Positions 32,468 to 40,331 of a stretch of 64,000 nt of DNA are shown here, piece by piece; positions within the stretch are counted from its first letter, which is position 1, and every line of letters begins with the position of its first letter. The DNA comes from G965204755 sp965243415. Its GTDB lineage: Bacteria; Acidobacteriota; Vicinamibacteria; Marinacidobacterales; Marinacidobacteraceae. Where the stretch lies: assembly GCA_965243415.1 (NCBI GenBank), contig OZ251549.1, positions 4,402,001 through 4,466,000 on the forward strand, in the 5' to 3' direction. The translations under genes were made by a program, and so were the position numbers. The notes under the pieces were generated by a model. The model saw only the letters and a list, made by a program, of their open reading frames with translations, searched no databases and was not told the origin of the DNA.

Positions 32468-34297
32468 ATGCTTCGCATGGCCCGAACGCAGAACGACTCC
32501 GACTCCCCGACGACGCCGACGAGCGCCTCCTCGACCGCGGCCCCACCGCTCGCCGCGCCCCCGCCGGGGCCGAAGCGGCTGGAGTGGAACCGGCGGCGGT
32601 TCGTGGCCGGGCTCTCCGGGTTGGGGCTCGGCTCCACCCTGCTGCCCGGGGCGCTCACCGCCTGCGCCGGGGACGCCGAGCGGGTGTCCGTCGCGACGCT
32701 GCGGACCGCGCAGTCCCTCGCCGGGCTCTCGCTCTCCGACGACGAGTTGGAAGTGGTGGCGGAGCGGCTGAACGGCGAGCGCAGCCTGCTCGACGCCTAT
32801 GCCGGGATCCGCGACCCCGAGGTCCACAACCACCTGCCCCCCTCCTTCGTCTTCCACCCGCTGCCGCCGGGGAAGGCGATGCCGGAGACCGCCGGGGGGA
32901 TGCGGCCCTCGCGGCCCTCCGTCTCGAAGCCGGAGGCGAACGCGGACCTGGCGTTCCTGCCGGTGACCCACCTGGCGCGGCTGGTCGAGGCCCGGGAGGT
33001 CACCTCCACCGAGTTGACCGAGTTGTACCTGGCGCGGCTGCGGCGGTTCGACCCGCAACTCCACTGCGTGGTGAACCTGACCGAAGACCTGGCGCGGGAG
33101 CAGGCGGCGCGGGCCGACGCGGAGATCGCCGCCGGGAACTACCGGGGGCCGCTCCACGGCATCCCCTGGGGAGCGAAGGACCTCCTCGCCGTGAAAGGGA
33201 CGAAGACCACCTGGGGGGCCTCGCCCTACCGGGAGCAGGTGCTCGACGAGGACGCCACCGTCTTCACCAAGTTGACCGAAGCCGGGGCGGTGCTGGTGGC
33301 GAAACTCACGATGGGGGCGCTGGCGCAGGGCGACCGCTGGTTCGGGGGCCGGACGCGGAACCCCTGGAACACCGAGGACGGGTCGAGCGGCTCCTCGGCG
33401 GGGCCCGGGTCGGCGACCGCCGCCGGGCTGGTGGGGTTCTCCATCGGCACCGAGACCCGGGGCTCCATCATCTCGCCTTCGACCCGGAACGGGGTGAGCG
33501 GGCACCGGCCCACCTTCGGGCGGGTCAGCCGGGCGGGGGCGATGGCGCTCTCCTGGACGATGGACAAAATCGGGCCGATGTGCCGGAGCGCCGAGGACTG
33601 CGCGCTGGTGTTCGAAGCCATCCGGGGCGCCGACGGGCTCGACCGGGCGGTGACCGATCCGCCGTTCGCCTGGGACGCGGAAGCGGACCCGACCCGGTTG
33701 CGGGTGGGCTACCACCGGTCGGCGGTGGAGGACGAGATCGAGGACGATCCGGAGAACCCGGAGCGGGTGGCGCAGCAGCGGGCGACACAGGCGAACACCC
33801 GGGCCGCCATCGAGGCGCTGCGGGGGATCGGGGTGGAGATCACGCCCTTCGACCTGCCGGACTTCGGCTCGGACGACCTCGGCTTCGTGCTGACCACCGA
33901 GTCGGCGGCGGCCCACGACGCCCTGGCGCGGAGCGGGGCCGACCTGGCGATGAAGGCGCCGCCGGAGGAGAGCCGCTGGCCGGACTCGTTCCGGCTGCAC
34001 CGGTTCGTGCCGGCGGTGGAGTACCTCCAGGCGATGCGGGTGCGGACGCGGATCATGCAGGAGTTCGACGAGGCGCTGGGCGATCTGGACCTGTTCATCG
34101 GCTCGCACCTGGGGCTGACGAACCTGACCGGGCACCCGGAGGTCTCGGTGCCCAGCGGGTTCCACGAGGGCTCGCCGACCAGCCTGCGGTTCACCGGCAA
34201 GTTGTACGGGGACACCGAGATCCTGACCCTGGCGCACGCCTACCAGCAGGTGACCGATCACCACCTCCGGCAGCCGCCGGGGTTCGGGAGCGGCTGA
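32468..34297 (+). CDS. exported amidase-signature family enzyme
   Basis: A 609-residue protein with a twin-arginine signal (NRRRFVAGLSGLGLGSTLL, ending near TAC) after a Pro/Ser-rich leader. The amidase-signature catalytic residues are in place: Lys in HGIPWGAKDLLA, the Gly/Ser-rich loop DGSSGSSAGPGSATAAG and the cis-Ser/Ser region GTETRGSIISPSTRNG. The normal GGS before the nucleophile appears as RGS, so activity is probable but not certain. Such enzymes hydrolyse amides, often of peptides or small metabolites; here it would act outside the cytoplasm. A second possible ATG is at 32477. It precedes the nucleotidyltransferase pair by 17 bases, which may reflect gene packing and not function. 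Confidence 0.85.
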   Translation: MLRMARTQNDSDSPTTPTSASSTAAPPLAAPPPGPKRLEWNRRRFVAGLSGLGLGSTLLPGALTACAGDAERVSVATLRTAQSLAGLSLSDDELEVVAERLNGERSLLDAYAGIRDPEVHNHLPPSFVFHPLPPGKAMPETAGGMRPSRPSVSKPEANADLAFLPVTHLARLVEAREVTSTELTELYLARLRRFDPQLHCVVNLTEDLAREQAARADAEIAAGNYRGPLHGIPWGAKDLLAVKGTKTTWGASPYREQVLDEDATVFTKLTEAGAVLVAKLTMGALAQGDRWFGGRTRNPWNTEDGSSGSSAGPGSATAAGLVGFSIGTETRGSIISPSTRNGVSGHRPTFGRVSRAGAMALSWTMDKIGPMCRSAEDCALVFEAIRGADGLDRAVTDPPFAWDAEADPTRLRVGYHRSAVEDEIEDDPENPERVAQQRATQANTRAAIEALRGIGVEITPFDLPDFGSDDLGFVLTTESAAAHDALARSGADLAMKAPPEESRWPDSFRLHRFVPAVEYLQAMRVRTRIMQEFDEALGDLDLFIGSHLGLTNLTGHPEVSVPSGFHEGSPTSLRFTGKLYGDTEILTLAHAYQQVTDHHLRQPPGFGSG

Positions 34298-34314
34298 AGT
34301 TGGAAGTGTCCGGG

Positions 34315-34815
34315 ATGGACGGGGCGCCGGGCCGCTACGCGGAGCCTTCCGGGCGGCATCCGGCGCCGGAGGAGCGGCCCTGGCTGGACCTGGTGGCGGT
34401 CTGCCCGCCGGAGCGGTTGCCGGAGTTGCGGCGGCTGGAGCAGGCGAGCACCTGGCGCTGCGGGGCGGCGGACCGGGTGGGGCTGGCGCGGGACGGGGTG
34501 GCGCTGCTGGGCCACCTGATGGGACAGGGGCCGGGCGAGGCGGCGCTCCGGGCGCTCGACCTTTTCGGGGAAGAGCGGTTCCGCATCGCCCTCCACCACG
34601 CGCATCCGGGGGCGCTGGGTCCGGTCCAGTGGAAGTACTGGCATCTGCGGCTCCACGGGGAGCGGCCCCACCGGCCGGCGCCGACGGTGATCACCGAGAT
34701 GAAGGCGGCGGGCGCGCTCCCTTCCGACGCGCCGGAGCCGGAACCGACGGTGTGGCCGCCGCGCGGTTCCGGGCGGCCGATCGGCTACGGCGATTGCCTC
34801 CGGCGCTCCACCTGA
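34315..34815 (+). CDS. unknown protein, putative partner of the AbiEii-like nucleotidyltransferase
   Basis: A 166-residue soluble protein starting MDGAPGRYAE. Its C-terminus overlaps the next gene by 64 bases if that gene starts at 34752. The middle (LEQASTWRCGAADRVGLARDG, LFGEERFRIALHH) is helical and I do not recognise a family. A small upstream gene overlapping an AbiEii/MNT-type nucleotidyltransferase often encodes the partner that controls or neutralises it, so an antitoxin-like role is inferred from position alone. Confidence 0.55.
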   Translation: MDGAPGRYAEPSGRHPAPEERPWLDLVAVCPPERLPELRRLEQASTWRCGAADRVGLARDGVALLGHLMGQGPGEAALRALDLFGEERFRIALHHAHPGALGPVQWKYWHLRLHGERPHRPAPTVITEMKAAGALPSDAPEPEPTVWPPRGSGRPIGYGDCLRRST

Positions 34816-35495
34816 GTCGGCTGCCGGCGCCGCAGCGGGCGGTGTGGCCCCGGCTGACGGCCACCCGGGAGGACTTCGTGCTCTACGGGGGCACGGCGGT
34901 CGCGCTCCACGCCGGGCACCGGGAATCGGAGGACTTCGACTTCTTCTCGTCGCTCCCGCTCGATGCGGAGAGGAAGCGCGCGCTGCCCGGCCGCCTCGGG
35001 CTCGAGGACGCCCCGGTGATCCAGGACGAGGAGAACACCCTCGGACTCCGGGCCGAGATCGGCGACGGGCCGGTTCGGCTCTCGTTCTTCGGCGGCCTGC
35101 CCCAGCCGCGGCTCGCCCTGCCGATCGCCGCGCCCGACGGCCCGCGGGTGGCCTCGCCGCTCGATCTCGCCGGCTTCAAGGTGGCGATCGCGTTCCGGCG
35201 CCACCACGAGAACGATGTCGCCGACCTGGCGGCGCTCTTCGAGTCGGGAGAGACCCTTCCCCGGGCGGTCGCCGCGATGCGGCTCCTCTACCCGGAGCAG
35301 GACCTGACGGCGCACGCGGTGGCCGCCCTCACCTGGTTCGACGAGCGCCTCCGCTCCCCCCAGAGCGCGCTCACCGAGGCGCGGAAGCGGCGGATCGAAG
35401 CGGCGGTCGCCGCCTGGCGCGGGGAGACGCCGGAACTCCCGGTGCAGTCGCCGGGACTCAGCGACCCGGGGTTCGTCGCAGCCGTCCTGCGCTGA
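34752..35495 (+). CDS. AbiEii/MNT-like nucleotidyltransferase
   Basis: About 247 residues from the GTG at 34752; a TTG at 34794 would give a shorter form. The nucleotidyltransferase fold signature is clear: FVLYGGTAVALHAGHR with its GG, then ESEDFDFFSS supplying the two metal Asp residues. DLAGFKVAIAFRRHHEND (Lys and Asp) completes the AbiEii-type core. Members transfer nucleotides to tRNA or proteins and act as toxins in type IV or MNT-HEPN-like systems. With the overlapping unknown gene it forms a probable two-gene toxin-antitoxin or abortive-infection unit. Confidence 0.75.
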   Translation: MAAARFRAADRLRRLPPALHLSRLPAPQRAVWPRLTATREDFVLYGGTAVALHAGHRESEDFDFFSSLPLDAERKRALPGRLGLEDAPVIQDEENTLGLRAEIGDGPVRLSFFGGLPQPRLALPIAAPDGPRVASPLDLAGFKVAIAFRRHHENDVADLAALFESGETLPRAVAAMRLLYPEQDLTAHAVAALTWFDERLRSPQSALTEARKRRIEAAVAAWRGETPELPVQSPGLSDPGFVAAVLR

Positions 35496-35576
35496 ACCGG
35501 GCCGACTGAGCCGGGCCGCCGACCCCCGACCGGCCCCGGCGCGGGGACCGGCCGGAGGAGGCGGCCGCGGCCGGCG

Positions 35577-36893
35577 CTACATCACCGAGGTCGGGTTCTC
35601 CGCGATCCGGCGGACGCCCGCCAGCAGGCGGTCCACCTCGTGGGGCAGGTTGTAGAAGTGGGTCGAGGCGCGCACCGCGTTCAGGTTCCCGGTGGTCATG
35701 GTGCGGATGAAGATCCGGTCGCGCTCCAGGATGTTCTCCTGGATCTTCTCCATGGGCAGGTCGTGGATCGAGAACAGGGTGAGCCCCGCGGCCAGTTCCT
35801 CGCTGTTCGCGGTCCACAGCTTCACGCCGGGGATCTCCAGCAGACCCTCGCGCAGTTGCCGGGAGAGTTTCCGCACCCGGGCCTCGATGACTTCCTTGCC
35901 GATGACATTCTGGAACTCAACGCCCTTGAGCATGGCGAAGGCGGAGGGCACATGGCGCTGGCCGGTGCGCTCGTACTTCCGGGAGTCCTCGTAGAACCGG
36001 CGCTCGCCGTCCTCGGTGTAACTCCCGGCGCCGATGAGCGGCCAGACCTCGCCCATGGTGTCCCGGCGGAGGAAGGAGATCCCGGTGCCGGTGCCGGCGA
36101 GCAGCCACTTCTGCCCGGCGGCGGCGTAGTGGTGGCAGTCCAGATCCTTCATGTCGAGGGCGATCATGCCCAGCGGGTGGGCGCCGTCCACGGTCAGGTA
36201 GAGGTTCTTCCGGCGGCAGAGGTCGGCGAGTTCCTTCACCGGCATGAGCAGGCCGGTGACATAGGTGAGGTGGCTCACCATGATCGCCCGCGTCCTCGGG
36301 GTGATCGCCCGCTCGTAGATCGAGAGGATCTGGTCGACGCTCTCCGGCGGAACCGGGATTTCGACCCACCGGATGACCGCGCCGTAGCGCTGCTCGGCGT
36401 GGATGTAGGGCTCGATGCCGCCGTTGTGCTCGTGGGTGCACATCAGGATCTCGTCGCCGCTCTTCCAGTCGAGCCCCTTCCCGAAGAGGTTCATCCCCTC
36501 GGTGGTGCTGCGGGTGTAGGTGACCTCGTCGGGCTCGGCCCCGATGAAGTCGGCGAGCGTCTTCCGGCGCTCGTGGAGTTCGGCGGTGCGGTAGCCGTTC
36601 GTGGGGTCGGCGGCGATCTCGGCGTAGATCCGGGCCTCCTCGTCGGCGACCAGCCGGGGGCTGGGGCCCAGGGTGCCGTTGTTCATGAAGGTGGTGCCGT
36701 CCACCACATTGAACTGGGAGCGGACCTTCCACCAGTAGTCCTCGCCGGGGTCGGCGGGCGGGGTCAGGTCGGAGAGCGGGAGCGGCGGAACCGACCGCTG
36801 CCCGGCGGCCAGGGAGGCCGGCAGGGCGGCCCCGCCGAGCGCGGCGGCGGAGGCGCCGAGGAACCTGCGGCGGGAAAGGGAACAGTCGAGCAT
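35577..36893 (-). CDS. exported class V aminotransferase-fold PLP enzyme
   Basis: A 438-residue protein whose ATG at 36893 is preceded by GGAGGA. A twin-arginine signal (SRRRFLGASAAALGG) is followed by the isopenicillin N epimerase/cysteine desulfurase-type fold: TTFMNNGTLGPSPR, VTYTRSTTEGMNLFGKGL, the PLP Asp in LTVDGAHPLGM and the Schiff-base Lys in YAAAGQKWLLAGTG. All cofactor-binding residues look present. Exported relatives with Tat signals are common in several phyla, but few have a known reaction. PLP would be bound before export, which fits use of the Tat route. Confidence 0.87.
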   Translation of the reverse strand: MLDCSLSRRRFLGASAAALGGAALPASLAAGQRSVPPLPLSDLTPPADPGEDYWWKVRSQFNVVDGTTFMNNGTLGPSPRLVADEEARIYAEIAADPTNGYRTAELHERRKTLADFIGAEPDEVTYTRSTTEGMNLFGKGLDWKSGDEILMCTHEHNGGIEPYIHAEQRYGAVIRWVEIPVPPESVDQILSIYERAITPRTRAIMVSHLTYVTGLLMPVKELADLCRRKNLYLTVDGAHPLGMIALDMKDLDCHHYAAAGQKWLLAGTGTGISFLRRDTMGEVWPLIGAGSYTEDGERRFYEDSRKYERTGQRHVPSAFAMLKGVEFQNVIGKEVIEARVRKLSRQLREGLLEIPGVKLWTANSEELAAGLTLFSIHDLPMEKIQENILERDRIFIRTMTTGNLNAVRASTHFYNLPHEVDRLLAGVRRIAENPTSVM

Positions 36894-37929
36894 GGGTGGC
36901 TCCTCCGGGGGGGGATGCGCCCGACCGGCGGCCGGGCAGAAGGCGCAACCTACCGGAAACGACGCGGGCGCTTCAACCGGAAGAACGCGTCCGGGGCCCG
37001 GGGGTGCGGTCGCCCGGAGGCGCCGAAGCCGGGCGGCCGCTTCGGGTTTCGGGCGGCCGGGCCGGGCGGTCCGCCTGGCTCCCGGGGGTCGGCGACCGGG
37101 GCCGGGAGGGCGGCCGCCGGGGCCGAGCGTCTCCCTCCGGTTCCGGGGAACGCCGCGCCGCGCGGTCCTCCGGATCACGCCGAACGCGAGCCGGACGCCG
37201 GGGCCGAGCCGGATTTCCGCCGCGCGGGGGCCGCCGTCCCGTCGAAACGGCCGGGCCGCGGGGTGGGGAAGAGGACCCCGGCGCCGACGCCGAGGATGCC
37301 GGCGACGGCGCCGGACGCCGATCGCCTCGTGGCTTCGCGGGAACCGCTGCGAGGGCCGGACGCCCATCGCGGCCCGAATCGCCGGCTCCCGCCGTCGGCG
37401 CCGCTGCTCCCCGGCCGCCGGACCGGCGCCGCCCGCCGGGGACCGGAGGCGCGCGGCCACTGCGGGCACGGCCGCCGCCGCCCACCCGGCGACCCCCTCC
37501 CGGAGGAGTTCCCGGCGCCCTGCGGCCGCCCCGACCCGGCGCCGCCTTCGGGATCGCGCCGGGGCCCCGGGGCGCGGGCGGAGCGGTCGGCGGGGCGTTT
37601 CCTCCGTTCCCGGTCGGGCCTCTCCGGGCGGCACGGGCTTCGAGGGCTTCGAGAGGCTTTGCCGGGGACCGACCGCGATCCGTCCCCCGACCGCGACCGC
37701 TTCCGCGCCCGAGGACGGCTCTCCGGCCGGAACCGGGCGACCCCGCCGGAGCAGGGCCGGCGCCCCGAGAGAGCCGTTGGGCCCGGCCGCCGCCCTCCGG
37801 CTCGGCGCCGGGGCGACATCGGGCGGGGCGCCGGAGACCGCCCCGGCGGCGCCCGCGCCCGCCACTCGCCGGAACCGGGCAGAGATCGGGCCTGAATCCG
37901 GCCCCGGCATCTGCGAGAATACGCGCCCC
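36894..37929. other. 1-kb GC-rich region with no recognised gene
   Basis: The longest gene-free stretch here, between two divergent genes. Several frames stay open on both strands but all translate to Arg/Pro/Gly-rich, low-complexity strings with no signature, and no start has a ribosome-binding site. It probably contains the promoters of both neighbours. I cannot see an RNA gene in it. Confidence 0.4.
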
Positions 37930-39084
37930 ATGGCACCCCCTCCGACGATCCTGGTCGTGGACGACGAGCCCGATCTCGAAAGCCTCATCCGGCAGCGGTT
38001 CCGCCGCAAGATCCGCAAGGGCGAACTGAACTTCGTCTTCGCGCACGACGGCATGGAAGCCCTCGAAGCCCTCAGCAAGAACGAGGACATCGAGTTGATC
38101 ATGACCGACATCAACATGCCCCGGATGGACGGCCTGACCCTGCTCAACGAGTTGAAGAACAACAAGCCCCGGGTGCGGGCGGTGGTGGTCTCGGCCTACG
38201 GGGACATGCGGAACATCCGCACCGCGATGAACCGGGGGGCCTTCGACTTCGTCACCAAGCCGATCGACTTCTCGGACCTCGAACTGACCATCGAGAAGAC
38301 CCTGACCCATCTCGAGGTCATGCGGGACGCCCTGAAGCACCGGAACCAGTTGGTGGCCCTCCACCAGGAACTCCGGGTCGCCCGGAACATGCAGATGTCC
38401 ATCCTGCCCCAGCGGTTCCCGAAGACCGCCCACTGCGAGGCCCACGCGGTGATGACCCCGGCGCAGGATGTGGGGGGCGACTTCTACGATGTCTTCCACC
38501 TGCCGGACGGCCGGATGGGGGTGGTCATGGCCGATGTCTCCGGCAAGGGGGTGCCGGCGGCGCTGTTCATGATGGTCAGCCGGACGCTGGTGAAGGGGCA
38601 CGCGGTGAGCGCCCTGAACCCCGGCGAGGTGCTCACCCGGATCAACGACCTGCTGTCCGAGGACAACGAGTCGGCGATGTTCGTGACCCTCCTCTACGGG
38701 GTGGTGGACTCGAACGACGGCACTTTCACCTACGCGAACGCCGGGCACTGCGCCCCCTACCTGGTGCGGCCGGGCGCCGCGCCGCAGGAGATGCCGCTGA
38801 CCCGGGGGATCGCCCTGGGGGTGGCTCCCGGCTTCCGGTTCGCCGAGGACACGGCGAAACTCCAGCCCGGCGACAGCGTCTTCCTCTACACCGACGGGGT
38901 GCCGGAGGCGGAACGCGACGACAAGGTGCTCTTCGAGAACGAACGGCTGGAGCAGGCCCTGTCCGAGGTCGCCGAGAAGACGCCGGAGGAGATCAACAAT
39001 GCGGTGATCGCGAAGGTGCGGGCGTTCACCGGCGGGGAGCACCAGTCCGACGACATCACCTGCCTGACGCTCCGCTACAGCTGA
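37930..39084 (+). CDS. response regulator with PP2C-type (RsbU-like) phosphatase output
   Basis: A 384-residue protein. Residues 1-125 are a receiver domain (ILVVDDEPD, phosphoacceptor D60 in IMTDINMPRMDG, switch Lys in FDFVTKPID). A short coiled linker (RNQLVALHQELRVARNMQ) leads to a SpoIIE/RsbU PP2C domain (AQDVGGDFYDVFHLPDG, VMADVSGKGVPAALFM, FTYANAGHCAPYL, FLYTDGVPEA) with the metal-binding Asp residues intact. Such proteins dephosphorylate anti-anti-sigma factors, tying two-component signals to partner switching. It is the first of three genes separated by 13 bases each, so the cognate kinase is likely the third gene. Confidence 0.9.
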   Translation: MAPPPTILVVDDEPDLESLIRQRFRRKIRKGELNFVFAHDGMEALEALSKNEDIELIMTDINMPRMDGLTLLNELKNNKPRVRAVVVSAYGDMRNIRTAMNRGAFDFVTKPIDFSDLELTIEKTLTHLEVMRDALKHRNQLVALHQELRVARNMQMSILPQRFPKTAHCEAHAVMTPAQDVGGDFYDVFHLPDGRMGVVMADVSGKGVPAALFMMVSRTLVKGHAVSALNPGEVLTRINDLLSEDNESAMFVTLLYGVVDSNDGTFTYANAGHCAPYLVRPGAAPQEMPLTRGIALGVAPGFRFAEDTAKLQPGDSVFLYTDGVPEAERDDKVLFENERLEQALSEVAEKTPEEINNAVIAKVRAFTGGEHQSDDITCLTLRYS

Positions 39085-39097
39085 GGGGGGGGCGGCC

Positions 39098-40318
39098 ATG
39101 CGTTCCGGTCTCTTCTTCGTCCTGCCCGCTTCCCGGCGGCGCTCGGCGGGGGCGTTCCTCGCCGGGGGCGCCCTGGCCTTCTCCCTCTTCGGGGCGGCGG
39201 CCGCCGCCGGAGCCGGGGCCGGGCAGGCGCCGGGGGTCACCGCCGAGACCGTGCGCTTCGGGCAGTCGGCGGCGCTCAGCGGCCCGGCGGCGGCGCTGGG
39301 GACCGGCATGAGACTGGGCCTCCGGGCCGCCTTCCACGAGGTGAACGGGGCGGGCGGCGTCCACGGACGGCAACTGGAGTTGACCTCCCTCGACGACGGG
39401 TACGAGCCGGAGCGGACCATCGAGAACGCCCGGAAGTTGCTGAACGAGGAGCAGGTCTTCGCGCTCATCGGCGCGGTGGGGACGCCGACTTCGCGGGCCG
39501 CCGAGCCGCTCGCCGAGGAAGCCGGCGCCCCCTACATCGGCGCGTTCACCGGAGCGGAGTTCCTGCGGGACCGGACGCAGTCGCCGACGGTGGTGAATCT
39601 CCGGGCCTCCTACTTCCAGGAAACCGCCGAGATGGTGCGGCATCTGGTGGACGATTTCGGGATCTCCCGGATCGGCATCCTGCGCCAGGACGACTCCTAC
39701 GGGGACGCCGGACTGGCCGGCCTGCAGCGCGCGCTCGACCGCCGCGGGCTGGAATTGACCGGGCAGGCCGCCTACCAGCGGAACACCACCGCGGTGAAGT
39801 CGGCGCTGCTGGACCTGCGCGACGCGCAGCCGGAGGCGGTGGTCATGATCGGCGCCTACCAGCCGGTGGCGGAGTTCGTCCGCTGGGCGCGGAAGATCCA
39901 GTTCGACCCGGTGATGATGACCATCTCCTTCGTCGGCAGCGAGGCGCTGGTCGGCGAACTGGGGCCGGCCGGGGACGGCGTGTACATCACCCAGGTGGTG
40001 CCCTTCCCCGAAGACGGCAGCCTCCCGCTCATCCGGCGCTACCGGCGGGCGCTCGGGCAGGTGGCGCGGCCGGCGCCGAGACCCAGTTTCGTCTCGCTCG
40101 AGGGGTATGTCACCGGGCGGCTGGCCGCCGAGGTGCTGGAGCGCGCCGGCCCGGAGCCGAGCCAGGAGCGATTCCTGGAGGCCATGACCACCATCGGCCG
40201 GCTGGATCTGGACGGGTTCCGGCTGGCCTTCGGGCCGGAGGACAACCAGGGTTCGGACGCCGTGTTCCTCACCCGGATCGAGGCCGACGGCCGACTGCGG
40301 CCGCTCGCCGGACAGTGA
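39098..40318 (+). CDS. periplasmic ligand-binding protein, LivJ-type
   Basis: A 406-residue exported protein with a signal peptide (residues 1 to about 42) and a Peripla_BP_6 fold typical of branched-chain amino-acid ABC receptors: VRFGQSAALSGPAAALGTGM, GGVHGRQLELTSLDDGYEP, IGAVGTPTSRAAEPL and IGILRQDDSYGDAGLAG. No permease or ATPase gene lies beside it. It is instead packed between a receiver-phosphatase and a sensor kinase with 13-base gaps, so it probably delivers a periplasmic ligand to the kinase and does not serve transport. The ligand could be an amino acid, amide or aromatic acid; the sequence does not decide this. Confidence 0.87.
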   Translation: MRSGLFFVLPASRRRSAGAFLAGGALAFSLFGAAAAAGAGAGQAPGVTAETVRFGQSAALSGPAAALGTGMRLGLRAAFHEVNGAGGVHGRQLELTSLDDGYEPERTIENARKLLNEEQVFALIGAVGTPTSRAAEPLAEEAGAPYIGAFTGAEFLRDRTQSPTVVNLRASYFQETAEMVRHLVDDFGISRIGILRQDDSYGDAGLAGLQRALDRRGLELTGQAAYQRNTTAVKSALLDLRDAQPEAVVMIGAYQPVAEFVRWARKIQFDPVMMTISFVGSEALVGELGPAGDGVYITQVVPFPEDGSLPLIRRYRRALGQVARPAPRPSFVSLEGYVTGRLAAEVLERAGPEPSQERFLEAMTTIGRLDLDGFRLAFGPEDNQGSDAVFLTRIEADGRLRPLAGQ

Positions 40319-40331
40319 CGGAGGGAGTCGC

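Noticed and set aside
31832..34264. A long minus-strand open frame extending the 2-hydroxyacid dehydrogenase through the amidase gene
   Set aside because: The extension is antisense to the clear amidase gene and the dehydrogenase domain begins at 31831.
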